A stretch of 64,000 nucleotides of DNA from Eustoma russellianum (lineage: Eukaryota; Streptophyta; Magnoliopsida; Gentianales; Gentianaceae): positions 31,310,652-31,374,651 of the forward strand of contig AP025047.1 in assembly GCA_036186865.1 (NCBI GenBank), given 5' to 3'. The position numbers were made by a program, and so were the translations under genes. Numbering within the stretch: position 1 is the stretch's first letter; each line of letters opens with the position of its first letter. The notes under the pieces were generated by a model. The model was given only the letters and a program-made list of their open reading frames with translations. It had not been told where the DNA came from and did no database searches. This document shows, piece by piece, positions 46,701 through 58,500 of the stretch.

Positions 46701-48079
46701 TCTAAAATAACTAATTATAATTATAATTAAAACAATAAAAAAATTCAAGCATGCAAGACAAGATGAATAAAATAGCTAAGGCATGCAAGAGGAAAATAAT
46801 AAACAAATAGAAAGGAGGTTTGCATGGGAGACAAAACATGGTCAAAAGTGGTCTCCTCACAAGACCCAAACTTCTCTTTTTCTACCTTTCATGAAGCCTT
46901 GTTCCCTTGACCCTCCCCTTCCCAACCAACGCCCCTCCCCCTTACAACCCTAGTGGTTTTAAATTTTTTTGCAAGACAACCTCAATTCATTCCATCTTGA
47001 AATTCCTCTCAAGAAAGACCAAGCCAACACTTAAGAAAGTTTTTCATCTCCCTCCACACTCCAACATTTTGGCCCCTCCATCCTTGAAGGCTAGAAGCTC
47101 CCATTCAAGTTCCATCTTCAAGCCAACAAGTGTTTGGATATGTTTTCTTCTAAGTCCATTAAGTAACTTCTTCATGCATAGTAGTGAAGCTCACATGGTT
47201 TCTTCCCTCCATCCAAAACCGTGGCCTCCATGTCCAACTAGGTGGAAGACATCAACTCTCTTAGGTGGTGCTATCTTGTTACACTTGAAGCTCCACTCCA
47301 AGCCTACTTGGGTAAGATGTTCTAGCCTCAATTGAAACTCTATTTTCACTATTGAATGAAGACTAACCCTCTTCCTTCCTCTACATCAAAACCGTGTAAC
47401 TAAGGGTGAAGAAGGAAGTGGATTTCAACTCAACTCACTCCATAACCAAGCAAAGACAAGAGCTTTAGCTTGAAGAGGCAAGTATACAATGATGTCTCAT
47501 GATTTACTTAAAGAGTTAGTGACTTGAATGCTTAGAGGTCCTTAAGATTTGAGCTTTAGTGGAATATTCTAAGTTTAAGATTATTTCTTAGAGATTCCTT
47601 AAGAACAATGCATTTAATGTGGCTTATTCTCTCAAAGATGGAATCTTTTAGTACATGCATTTAGTTACAAGGCTGTTTTGAGATGATTTAAGGTGCAACT
47701 AAGTAAGTCTAGGCAAGTTTGGCTCTTGATTGAAATTTGAAAGGTCTAAGAAAAGCATGCATGTGAAAGATAAGAGTTTTATGAAGTTGTGTGCAAGATT
47801 GGTTTAAGATGACCCTTGAATGTGATTGCATGCTTGAACATATGTTACAAAATGAGGCTAAGGTACCACCTAGGTTTCGGCTCTAAGGAGGGAAGAGAAG
47901 GTGAGTAGTGTCTTTAAGGAAGAACACTTGTTTTGGTGCATAGATGATATTTGCTTGAAATACTATCTACAACTGTTTGGTATATAGAAAAAGTGACCTT
48001 ATAATGAGCATGAAATCTGGACATTTATGTTACAATAAGGTGTAAGTGGTAATCAATAATATATCTCATAAGAACAAGA

Positions 48080-49040
48080 TGAATGGTGGACCTTTGACTT
48101 GAACCAATGACAAGATATCAAACTACTGGAGCTAGGCAGAATGGGATGGCAACTTCAACGCCCTAAGAAGTGACCTTACAGACCTTAAATAAAGCTAATT
48201 TTTAGTAACAAGTTAGCCTTATGAGTGTAGCACAAGTGAGAGTTGGAATTCTGTTAAAATAAGTTACAGATTATTTTTAATAAAATATTTAGTAGAACTG
48301 CTCCAGTTGGAAATTCTGGAGCTGGACAGAATTGAGCACTAATTTCAACGGATTAAAACAGGACCTTTTAGACCTTCAATAAATCTGGTTTTTGGCACAG
48401 AGCTAGCCCCATGGGTATAGCAGATCTGAGGTTTGGAATTTTGGTAAAATAAGTTATGGTTAATTTTTAATAAAATAATTGGTGAGACTGCTCAGGCTTT
48501 AAATTCTGGAACATGACAGAATGGTGTAACGTTTTGAATGGCTTGAAAAGAGATCTTGTAGATGTTCAATAAAGCTGATTTTCGGTGCGCAGACAGCCTT
48601 GTGTGTATAGAAAATGTGAAAGTTAGAATTTTGGTAAAAGGAGCTGTGGAATATTTTTAATAAAATAATTGGTAAAGCTGCTCAGGCTGGAAAGCCTGGA
48701 ACTGATCAGAACAGAACATCTTTTTGATTGACTCGAAAAAGGACCTTGCAGTGGTTCAATAAAGCTGATTTTTGGTATGATAACAATACCTAGCGTGCAG
48801 TGAGTACTCCAGATGGAATTATGGTAAAACAAGTTGTGGATTAATTTTAATGATTTAATTGGTAACACTGCTCAATGAGAAGTACTGGAACAGAGCAGAA
48901 ATTAAGTAACGAGTTAATGGACTCAAAAACGAATCTTAGGGACAAGAAAATGGGCTAATTTTCGGTAGGATGTTAGTATTACATGTTTATGACATGTAAG
49001 AGTTGGAATTTTGGAAAAAGAATTTATGGTTTTGCCACAA
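48080..49040 (+). repeat. ~189-bp tandem array inside D 5' LTR
   Basis: About five diverged units. The landmark AATAAA[G/T]CTGATTTT[T/C]GGT or a variant falls near 48187, 48378, 48568, 48758 and 48946. Each unit carries a TTGGAATTTTGGTAAAA block and an ACTGCTCAGGCTGGAAA-like block. The same array is present in the 3' LTR at about 62190-63140. Confidence 0.8.
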
Positions 49041-49877
49041 TTGAATTTTTAGTAAAATGGGTCAGTCCAGTTTCAGCACATGATCCGTTTCAGAGAAATG
49101 ATTAAATGGACCCTTTATGGTAGTTAGATTGATCCGGAAATTTTATCATAATCACTTAAGACATAAAGGAGTAAGACCATATAAACTAATCCGGATGGTC
49201 TTAACGTTTTGATAGGTAATTACGAGCCTGAAGTGGATGTACTAAAACTGAAAACTTGGAATGAACAGGGGATTAGCTATAAAAGGCCCCATTTAATGGA
49301 TTTGGATCTATATACATGGTTTTGGGCTCATGAATATTAATCCCTAGGGAGTTTATTATACTTTCCAGGTTATGGTTCCAATAATTAAGGTTTTGAGGTC
49401 TCAAAAGCTAAGGTAATGTGGTGATTATACCGCAGAATTCAGCATGCGCACTCGATAATGATTGGATGACTTAAGGACTCTATTCGTCTTAGGAAGTTAC
49501 GAAAATTTTATGACATGTATCTGAGATCCCACCAAACGTATTTATGACAAAAGATTATGGAAATGGACCTATTTGGTTAGCTTAACCGCCCATGAACATG
49601 AAGTAAAAGTCTGGAAATATTTAGTTTCCGAAATCATGCATATTGACATGTTATAAGGAATACATATGATTATTCACGTCATGACTTGCATGGCATATCA
49701 TTCCATGTATCATGCATGTCCATATGTCACATGAATCTGATATTATGAATTTTATGCAAGCTAAGTCTTTTCAAGTGAAAATGTTTTCAGTTATGCATGA
49801 AAAGTTTTTATGGTCCCATGTTTTAAAGAAAGCTTCATGATTCCTTTGTTGGCCAAGCATGCAACTAACCCGACTCT

Positions 49878-50118
49878 AGACCCGGGGTTAATTGGTCTGT
49901 TGACATGATATGTTCTGGAACCGTTCAGATCCGGGGTTAATTGATCTGATATCTGTTCTGGACCCGTTCAGATCCGGGGTTAATTGATCTGATATCTGTT
50001 CTGGACCCGTTCAGATCCGGTATTAATTGATCTGATATCTGTTCTGGACCCATTCAGATCCAAGGTTAATTGATCTGATATCTGTTCTGGACCCGCTCAG
50101 ATCCGGAGTTAATTGATC
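49878..50118 (+). repeat. 43-bp GATC-rich tandem array in D 5' LTR
   Basis: Five to six copies of a 43 bp unit containing GATCCGGGGTTAATTGATCT, in which AGATC and GATCT form short inverted arms. Four inverted relatives of the unit lie in element B at 9650-9830. Confidence 0.85.
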
Positions 50119-50832
50119 TCACACTCTGTTTTTATGACACGTTATCTTATGGGACCAAAATGATTTTTTTACATGACATGACATCATGCATTGCATCTTG
50201 CATAACTCACGATCATGAGGACATGTTGCATGCTACAGTTAATGGTTATAAGTTATTATTGGTATAGTATTACCTAAAAACATGCTTAAGCCAAACGTCA
50301 AGCAAGCTCAGGATTTAAGATCAGGTATGAATTACGATTATTTGAGGTTTTCGGGGTAATACATTCATGTTATGATTCTTTACGTGTTTCATGGTAGTTT
50401 ATTGTATTCTTGCTGGGTGATTTTTATCGCTCGCTCTATATTTTTCCCCAGAGCCAGATAATGCCAAGATAGAATGGATCGAGGATGAGCCGGGGGTACC
50501 TTATCCAAAGGCGAGGAAGATGAAGGAAGCTAAGCTTAAGGACTTTTGTGCAGCGAAGACGTTTGTATTATAAACCATGTTTGAACTCTCAAAATTTCGG
50601 TGATGTTATTTTGTGGGATAGTTTCTTTGGGAACTTAGTGATTTAGTAATGCATGTTTAATTTGAAAAGTTTTAATTCTGCCGGAATTTTACTACCATGT
50701 TAAATGTTAGCATGAGAGTCCATAGCTTATGTTATGGGTTTTCACATGTTATGCATGACGTTTTGTACTCTCCTTAGTGAAGTACGACGGGTGCACCTCA
50801 TCCGGACGAGACTGGGTGCAGGGCGCTACAGG

Positions 50833-50849
50833 TGGTATCAGAGCCGAGG
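50833..50849 (+). other. Primer-binding site of element D
   Basis: TGGTATCAGAGCCGAGG, complementary to initiator methionine tRNA and identical to that of element C. Confidence 0.88.
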
Positions 50850-53663
50850 CTCCAGATCCGGGCAGAATATAGAACTAAGTTATGATCGTAGTCAACTAAG
50901 TTTGATCTTAGATCTAAGTCATGATCCTAGATGAGAGTTGACCCTAGACTAGGATGACTTAGACTGGAAATTAAGGTTTTGACTGGATGATAAAACCCTA
51001 GTCGATGGCCATCTATGGAATGTAATCATGCCTGCTTGCAAGACCTTAAGATCGTATCTAGATTACAAATTAAATTCTGTCGCTACTCTGAATATTTATG
51101 CCTTAAGTGAGACTCCGACACTTCGTAGTGCGGATGGCACCACAATTCAGTAAAATGACATCATCACAATCGCCCCAGTAGGCAGTAAACTTTACTAGCA
51201 ATAGTTAGTAAGAACACGTATTCCAAGGTTGGCAAGGAATTTAGTTCATAGTAGGCAGAAAGATGGTTAAGTAAAGTTGAAGATAACTTCATGACGATAC
51301 AGATACCGAATAGGATAAAAAAAATAAAAATAAAGTACATAATATCTGACTGTTTTTGAACAAGTAAGGAGTTAACCAAAGACACTAACCTAGACCAAAA
51401 GAGTGCTTAATGAAGAAATCCCTGAAACATCAAAACCCGTAACAGGTACGCCCAACTGCTTAATTTAAATCTGAAGTACCTATGTTCTATTATGTCTTTT
51501 AGCCAGGTATAAACGGTCATTAGAGCAATGCGATAGAGAATCTTAGGAAAGATTTCTACAAAGCCAGTAACATGAGGACAAAGAAGACAACTAGAGTAAC
51601 CCAACTAAAGCGTAAAAACTAGAATAAGTTATCAAATTGCTCTTAACGGTTGGATTAGTACCATAATAGTCGGAGCTCAATAAGGTTTCCATGGAAGATA
51701 AATACCAGTTGCCTAGGATCAATGATTTGTTTGACCACTTCGGGAAACACAAGTGTTAACAAAACTGAATTACAAACTGACTATTCCCAGCGAGAGAACC
51801 AAGCTTGAGGAAGAACATGGAATGTGTACAGGGCGAATCATAGACATCCCCAAAACTATTAGGATTGACAAACGTCCTGACACGTTATAGACTTTATGAG
51901 TCCGGCATCTTAAGGACAATTCAGTAAGATGGTTAAATTCCTTCCCTGACTATTATAAGTCGGGATTATCTAACCCACTCTAGCAGTAACAATATGATGT
52001 AACGAAATCTTGCATAGCAAAATAATAATCTATGAGGACAAAGAAAATGAGAATACCCTTGTGATTTGGAGAAGAAAACATAGATTTTGTAAGAAACAAG
52101 AACACCACAAAACGACATAAATTCCAAGGAAGAACTTTGACCCTAGGTTCGATTATTACGGGATTGGCGGGTCGACGAAACGGATGAGTCAGGTAGGACT
52201 TGGCGAAAGATTGGGGTTTCACTATTCTATAAGAGTACAATCTCAGACTAAGGTACAAGTCATCATATATGTATTTTAGGGAAGAAATTTCTAACACCGA
52301 TGGAAACGCTTTTATGGCTAACGCATGGATACGGAAGGATGTTTATCGAAGGAAAGCGTATGGTTCACAATCAGGACTTAAGGACCTCTGTCATGAAAAG
52401 AAGGAAACTCCAATAGTACATAATCATGATAGGTCAATTACATCATACTAACCCTGAAGGAATATCGTTGTCGGAATTTAACTCACTAAGACAAGGGCCA
52501 GGCATTTCCGTACTCATTCATTACTTTGGGACAATATGTTCCTTTGATTATGAGAGATGAAAGGTCTAGACCCCCAGATCAAGTTAGGCTAAGTTAAGTC
52601 GTATTCAAGAACCTTTGGTAAATTATTGGAGGGCCGCTATGGAGCAGAATGCGATGGTAAGGGGACGAAAGAATGAAAGAAACAATTTAACAAGCAAACG
52701 AAGTAGAAGGTGGAAACCGTATCCATATAAGGCTAGTTTATGCGGATGACAAAGAAACAACAAAGGTACGCCTAATAAGTGTAAAGTACCTATGTCCTCT
52801 GCTCTACTTCATATTAACCAAGTAGGAGTGATTATGATAGTTTCCTTAAGTTATGATGAGTAGACCACAAGCGAGTAGGTAAGTTTATTAGTGATAACAT
52901 TACTAAGTATGACACTGTGTATGGGACGCGGGGTCCTCGTCATAATGCGTCACTATTAGCACTTGTACCCATTTTATTGCACTATGCGGGGAATAGGTCA
53001 TGACTAGAAAAACCATGTTTTAAGAGAACGAGCCACCTTAGGATGATTTGAAATGTCATAAAGGGAACATAAGTTTCAAAGGAGAACCCACAACTTCTAG
53101 TTCGACTCTATGAAATGATCGCAAAAAGGGGTAAAAGTTAGTACGTAATAAGGCAATCAGCAAGACAGATGAATACGGGACATACCTTATGAAGAGCTTG
53201 GTATGTGTACCTTATGGGAATTATCCTGGGTGTCATTGGAAGCTATTTCGTAAGTAGGATGACCATTACATGATCACTGAAAGGATGTTTACAGAAAAGA
53301 GCTAATGGTCTATACCCCAGAGTTAATGATCTCTGCCTAGTTGTTCATTTTTTTATGTAAAAGGAAATTATAAGCTTGCTATGATCATGATTACACGAAA
53401 TGGATTTCATTATCAAGTACATAGTATCAAGGTTGCGAGTGCTTGATATAGGATAGGTTATGATAACACCTTTCGAGAATTAGAATAAGTTCTGATGAGA
53501 CCTCTAGGATGAACGGAACCAAGCAGTTCTGAGGGAACTAAATAGATGCTTTATGCAAACTTATTTACCTAAAGAAGAAGCCACATGGGAAACGGAAGAC
53601 AACGTGAGGAGTAGACGCCTCATCTTTTTGACTAGTTCTGAAGTTTTGAGGACGAAACTTATG
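50850..53663 (+). other. Non-coding interior of element D with gag-start and pol-tail traces
   Basis: At 51134 an ATG opens MAPQFSKMTSSQSPQ, similar to the gag start of element C (MASQSDT...), but a TAG follows after 15 codons. Near the right end (53573-53640) the frame EEATWETEDNVRS resembles the WE(x)ED tail of Tekay/Del pol. Between them no RT, integrase or protease motif is visible in any frame. The longest frames are about 60-105 codons and do not resemble known proteins. Confidence 0.7.
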
Positions 53664-53677
53664 ATAAGGGGGGAGGA
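53664..53677 (+). other. Polypurine tract of element D
   Basis: ATAAGGGGGGAGGA lies directly before the 3' LTR. It is preceded by GTTTTGAGGACGAAAC, the block typical of Tekay/Del elements. Confidence 0.85.
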
Positions 53678-54000
53678 TGTTGTACACCAACCACCATGTA
53701 CTTGAAACTATGATTAAGTGACGGAATGAAAACGATGATTTCCTTAAGTGCACGTTACTTAAGCCAACTTAACACTCTTTACTTAAATACTTTTGAGATG
53801 ATACTAAATAATTAAACAAGGGGATTTCAAGAAAGTGATACATGAAATATATGAACAATACATACCAATATATAGGTATGTGCGTGTATAGGATAATTGC
53901 GTAGGAAATATATATGTACATATATGCGTGTATATAGGAAAATATATGTATATATATACAACATAAACACATATGGGCACATGTATATATTGCCATGAAC

Positions 54001-54051
<51 letters not shown>

Positions 54052-54052
54052 A
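53678..54052 (+). repeat. 3' LTR of element D, left part
   Basis: TGTTGTACACCAACC..., matching 46056-46400 with few changes. It ends in an expanded (TA)n tract (54003-54048) and TGCAA, where LINE-2 begins. Confidence 0.92.
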
Positions 54053-54056
54053 TAAG

Positions 54057-54221
54057 ATGGCGCAGGGGCTCCGACGATATCGGCGGCTTTAGCCGCCGCC
54101 GCTGCTATACTCGCTTTCACCGCCACCGCAACTGCACTGCCACCCGCTGCCGAACCGGATTCCATCGCACCACATACCATCGCATTCGCTCTCTTCCTCG
54201 TCACCTGCATTCACGATAGCA
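54057..54221 (+). promoter_or_regulatory. LINE-2 5' UTR with GC-rich hairpin and upstream start codon
   Basis: GC-rich leader in otherwise AT-rich DNA. A hairpin CGGCGGC-TTTA-GCCGCCG lies near 54079-54096. An upstream ATG at 54057 opens an 11-codon frame ending at TAG within the hairpin. L1-type LINEs carry an internal promoter in this region; no specific promoter motif is identified. Confidence 0.5.
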
Positions 54222-55565
54222 ATGGCTTCGACTCCAACTTTTGCGGCTGTGGTTTCCGGAACCACGACGACACCCACGGTGACTATCTCTCCCAAAACAG
54301 TCTCCAGGCATAAAGGTATTCCATTGGTTTCGTTTTTAGATTCTGAGATTGATGCCCTAGCTGCGCCATACAAATATTGTTTGGTTGGTACGTTTTGGTA
54401 TGGAAGACCACCATTGAAGGTGATTCGTGAGGTCTTTGAAAAAATAGGCTTTCACAATGATCTGCGCATCACGCTTATAGATCAAACGCATATCCTTTTG
54501 AATTTTCGCCATGAAACTGATTATCTCAGATGCTTCTACCGTCGATCATGGCTTATTTCTGGTCGTCATATGCGTATAACTAAATGGACAGTGGATTTTG
54601 ATCCGACTGCGGACGTTCCCATTGTACCGGTCTGGGTGGCATTACCAGGTTTACCGGTGCACTTGCATTGCCGAGAAGCTCTCTTTGAAATAGTGAAGCC
54701 GATAGGTTCGCCACTGAAACTTGATGCCGCCACCTCTGCTGCACTGAGGCCTTCTGTCGCCAGAATTTGTGTTGAGGTTGATGTTTCACAGGATCTGCCC
54801 CAAAAAATTTATTTGCAGTCCAAACAAAGATTTATATTGCAGACGGTGATCTATGAGGATTTGCCAAAATATTGCACTGCATGTCATAGATTAGGGCATG
54901 ATCACGCGTCATGCGACCCTAAACAACCCTCGGTGTCCAAGATTCCACCACCGCCACCACCTCCCCCATCACGGCCGCTCAAGCAGAGATGGACACCTGT
55001 AAAGCATAAGCCGGATGCTATCCCTTCAACAAATTCCTTGCAGCTGAATGTTATGCCTTCAATGCCGCCGGCTCCTGCGGCGGAGGTTACTCAAGTTGCT
55101 CCTGCTCCTGGTACACTACATACGGCCGGTATGCTCAATACGGAAGAGCCACTTCTGGATCACACCATCGATCCAGCTACTCAAGTTGATCCACACGTGG
55201 CAGATGATCCCCAGACTCATGACACCTATTGTGATGCCCCGGATCATCATTTACCAGAGGATATCACCCATACGGATCTTGGACATTCTTCAGACACGGA
55301 ACTGCCAGATGAGGGTATGGAGGCAGCGCAGCTTACAGTTCCTACGGAGGTTTCTCATCGCATTCAACGCCTAGACTCATCACCGGAGGATGATATATTG
55401 ATCTCACGTCTGAATGATAATCCCGAGGAGGCACCGTTCGTGCCTGTTGTACCACGTCGGAAACGCCGCATGAAAAAGGACCTTCCTCCGTTGCCCCCAT
55501 CTACTGTTCTCACACGTAGTGCTTCTCACGTTTTGCAGGGAAGTGTCTCAAACCTTACTCAATGA
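54222..55565 (+). CDS. LINE-2 ORF1: intact DUF4283/zinc-knuckle RNA-binding protein
   Basis: A 447-codon open frame without defects. Residues about 20-200 form the DUF4283-type domain of plant LINE and retroelement ORF1 (SFLDSEIDALAAPYKYCLVG, YGRPPLKVIREVFEKIGF, HMRITKWTVDFDPTAD). The zinc knuckle CTACHRLGHDHASC lies at residues 218-231 with all four ligands. A proline run at about 243-255 follows, then an acidic Asp/Glu-rich half and a basic PRRKRRMKKDLPPLPPS near the C-terminus. The stop TGA (55563-55565) overlaps the ORF2 start ATG (55562). The family role is binding LINE RNA in a ribonucleoprotein. It is the only long intact transposon frame in the window, and could in principle act for other copies. 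Confidence 0.92.
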   Translation: MASTPTFAAVVSGTTTTPTVTISPKTVSRHKGIPLVSFLDSEIDALAAPYKYCLVGTFWYGRPPLKVIREVFEKIGFHNDLRITLIDQTHILLNFRHETDYLRCFYRRSWLISGRHMRITKWTVDFDPTADVPIVPVWVALPGLPVHLHCREALFEIVKPIGSPLKLDAATSAALRPSVARICVEVDVSQDLPQKIYLQSKQRFILQTVIYEDLPKYCTACHRLGHDHASCDPKQPSVSKIPPPPPPPPSRPLKQRWTPVKHKPDAIPSTNSLQLNVMPSMPPAPAAEVTQVAPAPGTLHTAGMLNTEEPLLDHTIDPATQVDPHVADDPQTHDTYCDAPDHHLPEDITHTDLGHSSDTELPDEGMEAAQLTVPTEVSHRIQRLDSSPEDDILISRLNDNPEEAPFVPVVPRRKRRMKKDLPPLPPSTVLTRSASHVLQGSVSNLTQ

Positions 55566-58500
55566 ATATATTAATTTGGAATGTTCGAGGCATGTGCACG
55601 TCTTTGCCTCGTTTGCAACAGTTGATTAGAGAAAATAGTATTCATTTACTTGCATTGATTGAACCTAAACATACTCCATCACAAATCCAGCGGTTTTGTC
55701 TAACACTAGGCTACTCACAATGTTATGCTTCACAATCGGAACGTATATGGTTTTTTTGGAAGGATAATGAATTTCTTTTGATGGCTACGCAGGATCACCA
55801 TCAAGTGTTACATTTGACTCTTTCTACAAACTCACTGCAGCAACAGTTTGTGTTGTCTCTTGTGTACGCCAAGCATACAGCTTCTCAGCGTCGAAGCCTA
55901 TGGCGTGAGTTATGTCATTTTTCTGAAGGATTACAGCTACCATGGTTGCTTGGGGGGGATTTCAATACCTTCCGTGCAATTGAGGACCATCAAGGTCGCT
56001 CCACGCCATCTCTATCCGCAATGCAGGACTTCAATGATTGTATTGAAACATGCTCTCTTATGTCTCCACCGCATCTTGGTACGCGTTTTACTTGGGCGGA
56101 GGGACGTGGCCTTGGGCGAGTTCGCAGAAGGCTAGATTGGCTCTTTATTAATTCACGGATGCAAGATCTGTTTGATGCGCTACGACTTACACATTTACCA
56201 CGAGTGACATCAGATCATACTCCACTTTTAATTCACTGCCAGCAAAGCGCCCAACAAATTCGTCGGTCTTTCCGGTTCTTGGATGCGTGGCTACATCATC
56301 CGGATTTTCATGCATATATGCGACAGGCATGGTTATCGTATCCAACCACTGGTGGCATGAGGGGTTTCTATGCCAAGTTGTTTGCCCTAAAGAGGGATAT
56401 TCATCATTGGAACAAACATATATTCGGTAATATCTTTACCAAATTGCAGCATGCAGAGGATACTCTTACGGCCGCAGAAAGTCATTGGGACGACACGTCA
56501 TCAGAGGAGGCACGTGAGGCCTATTATCAGGCCAAGGCTCAGTATTTGCTCGCTTCAAATTATGAATTACAATACTAGAAACAAAAGGCTCGTGTTAAAT
56601 GGTTACAAGAAGGGGATGCAAACACTCGATATTTTCACTCTCTGGTTAAAGGTAAGCGCTCACAGCTTTGCATTCGACAGCTGAAAAATGAACAGGGTGA
56701 CATCATCACACAACCGAATGATATAATGATGGCCGCGGTGGATTACTATAAGGGACTTTTTGCTCACGTGCAAACCTCTAATTATGAGGATATATTATCC
56801 CATATCCCGACTCTTATCACAAATGAGGATAATCACATGCTTACACAATTGCCGACTGAGTTAGAGGTTAAGCAAGCTGTATGGAGCGTGGATCCGCAGA
56901 GTGCCGCAGGGCCGGATGGCTTTCATGGTAATTTTTATCGATCCTGCTAGTCCATAATCCATTTAGATGTGTTAAAAGCGGTGCAAGAGTTTTTCATAGG
57001 GGTGCCCCAGCCGCCGAGCATGGCGAGTGCACTATTGACTCTTATGCCGAAGTCACAGTCACCGCAGACGTTCAGTGATTTTCGACCTATTTGTCTTACA
57101 AATTTTATTAGTAAAGTTTGCACTCGGGTTATTGCATCAAGACTTAATCGGCTATTACCCACTCTAATATCACCAGAACAGACAGGATTTCTTGCGGGTC
57201 AAGATATTTCGACTCAGGTTCTTTTGGCTCGGGAAATGATTCATCAGCTGGACAGGGGTGGGCCACAGGTATGTCTGAAATTAGACATGCTGAAGGCTTT
57301 TGATCGGGTAAGTTGGGAGTATCTTCGCTTACTCCTACATAGGTTTGGTTTCTCTGATTTCTTTATTCGGATTATCCTCAATCATCTAAGAGCAACGAAA
57401 ATGTCGGTCCTAATCAATGGTCAACCTTCACCATACTTTCGGCCATTCAGGGGGGTAAAACAGGGTGATCCACTATCGCCATTACTATTTATTTTGTCAT
57501 CTGAGGGATTTAGCAGGGGGCTGAAAGCTCTGGTGGAAACGGGCAGCATTCAGACCTTTCGGTTGGGCAGAATTCCATTCACTATTTCGCACTTGGCATA
57601 TGCAAATGATTTGCTCATTTTCCTTCGTGCTACACAGAGAAATTTACGGCGCTTCCATGCATTTCTCACTGCTTATGAAATGGCTTCAGGTCAGAAAGTA
57701 AATTTTCAAAAAAGTAATTTCATACCATCATCTGCTATCACGAGCCGTCAATGTCATACGATCAAAGATATTCTTGGCATGAGATTAGCCACTCTACCGT
57801 TTCGCTACCTCAGATCCTATCTGCATAAGGGAATTCCACGGGCTTCGCATTTTTCGTCACTCCTACAGCACGTTGATGGTCGATTAAACGGCTGGCATTC
57901 TCGTCTCCTATCTATGGCAGGGAGACTAGTTCTGATACGCTCGGTCCTGGCAGCGCTACCTTTACATATATTAGCGGCTGGTGGTATGCCTCAATCCATC
58001 ATTCGAGTACTTAATAGAAAGATGGCAGCATTGTTTTTGGGAGAAAGACATCATTGGGTTGCATGGAGGCACATTTCTATTCCAGTAGAAGAAGGTGGCT
58101 TGGGAATTCGCAACCTTCGTGACCTGCAACAGGCATATCAATGCCACATTTGGTGGAAATATCAGTGCCATGACACTTTATGGAGTAGGTATATGCATCA
58201 AAAATATGGGAGACGGAATGACTATATTCCAAGACTTACAGATTCCCCGGTTTGGAAAGCTATCTGTCGCATTCATCCCATATGTCTACCGAATTCCAGT
58301 GGACTGGGCACGTTTCTATCATGGACGTCTACGCCTTTGGGAGAATTCTCGCTAAAATCAGCATACATGATTTGTCGGATTTCGCGGCCTACATTAATGT
58401 CGGCTAGGTTTATTTGGAGTAAGTATCACTCGCCTTCCATTCAGATATTTTTGTGGCGTATGTTTCATTCAGCCCTCCCACTCGAAGACTATATCGGCAG

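Larger units (their letters stand above)
46056..50830 (+). repeat. 5' LTR of element D (4775 bp)
   Basis: Begins TGTTGTACCCCAACCACC and ends GGGCGCTACA, two bases before the primer-binding site. It matches 53678-54052 plus 60478-64000 with few differences. It includes a (TA)n tract at 46384-46402, a ~189 bp tandem array and a 43 bp tandem array. A 142-codon open frame at 46907 is shortened in the other LTR and is not taken as a gene. Confidence 0.92.

Noticed and set aside
46907..47335. 142-codon open frame inside the D 5' LTR
   Set aside because: The matching frame in the 3' LTR (61004-61252) is shortened by frameshifts, the peptide is low-complexity Pro/Ser/Lys, and it lies in LTR sequence.
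16588..50849. TGGTATCAGAGC sites as partial tRNA genes
   Set aside because: They lack tRNA bodies and sit just after LTR ends, so they are primer-binding sites.
51164..52297. Minus-strand frames of 65-105 codons in the D interior as captured host genes
   Set aside because: No recognisable domain, low complexity, and no intron or exon signature.
53769..54052. Tyr/Ile-rich frames in the D 3' LTR
   Set aside because: Translation of (TA)n and ATATGTAT microsatellite sequence.
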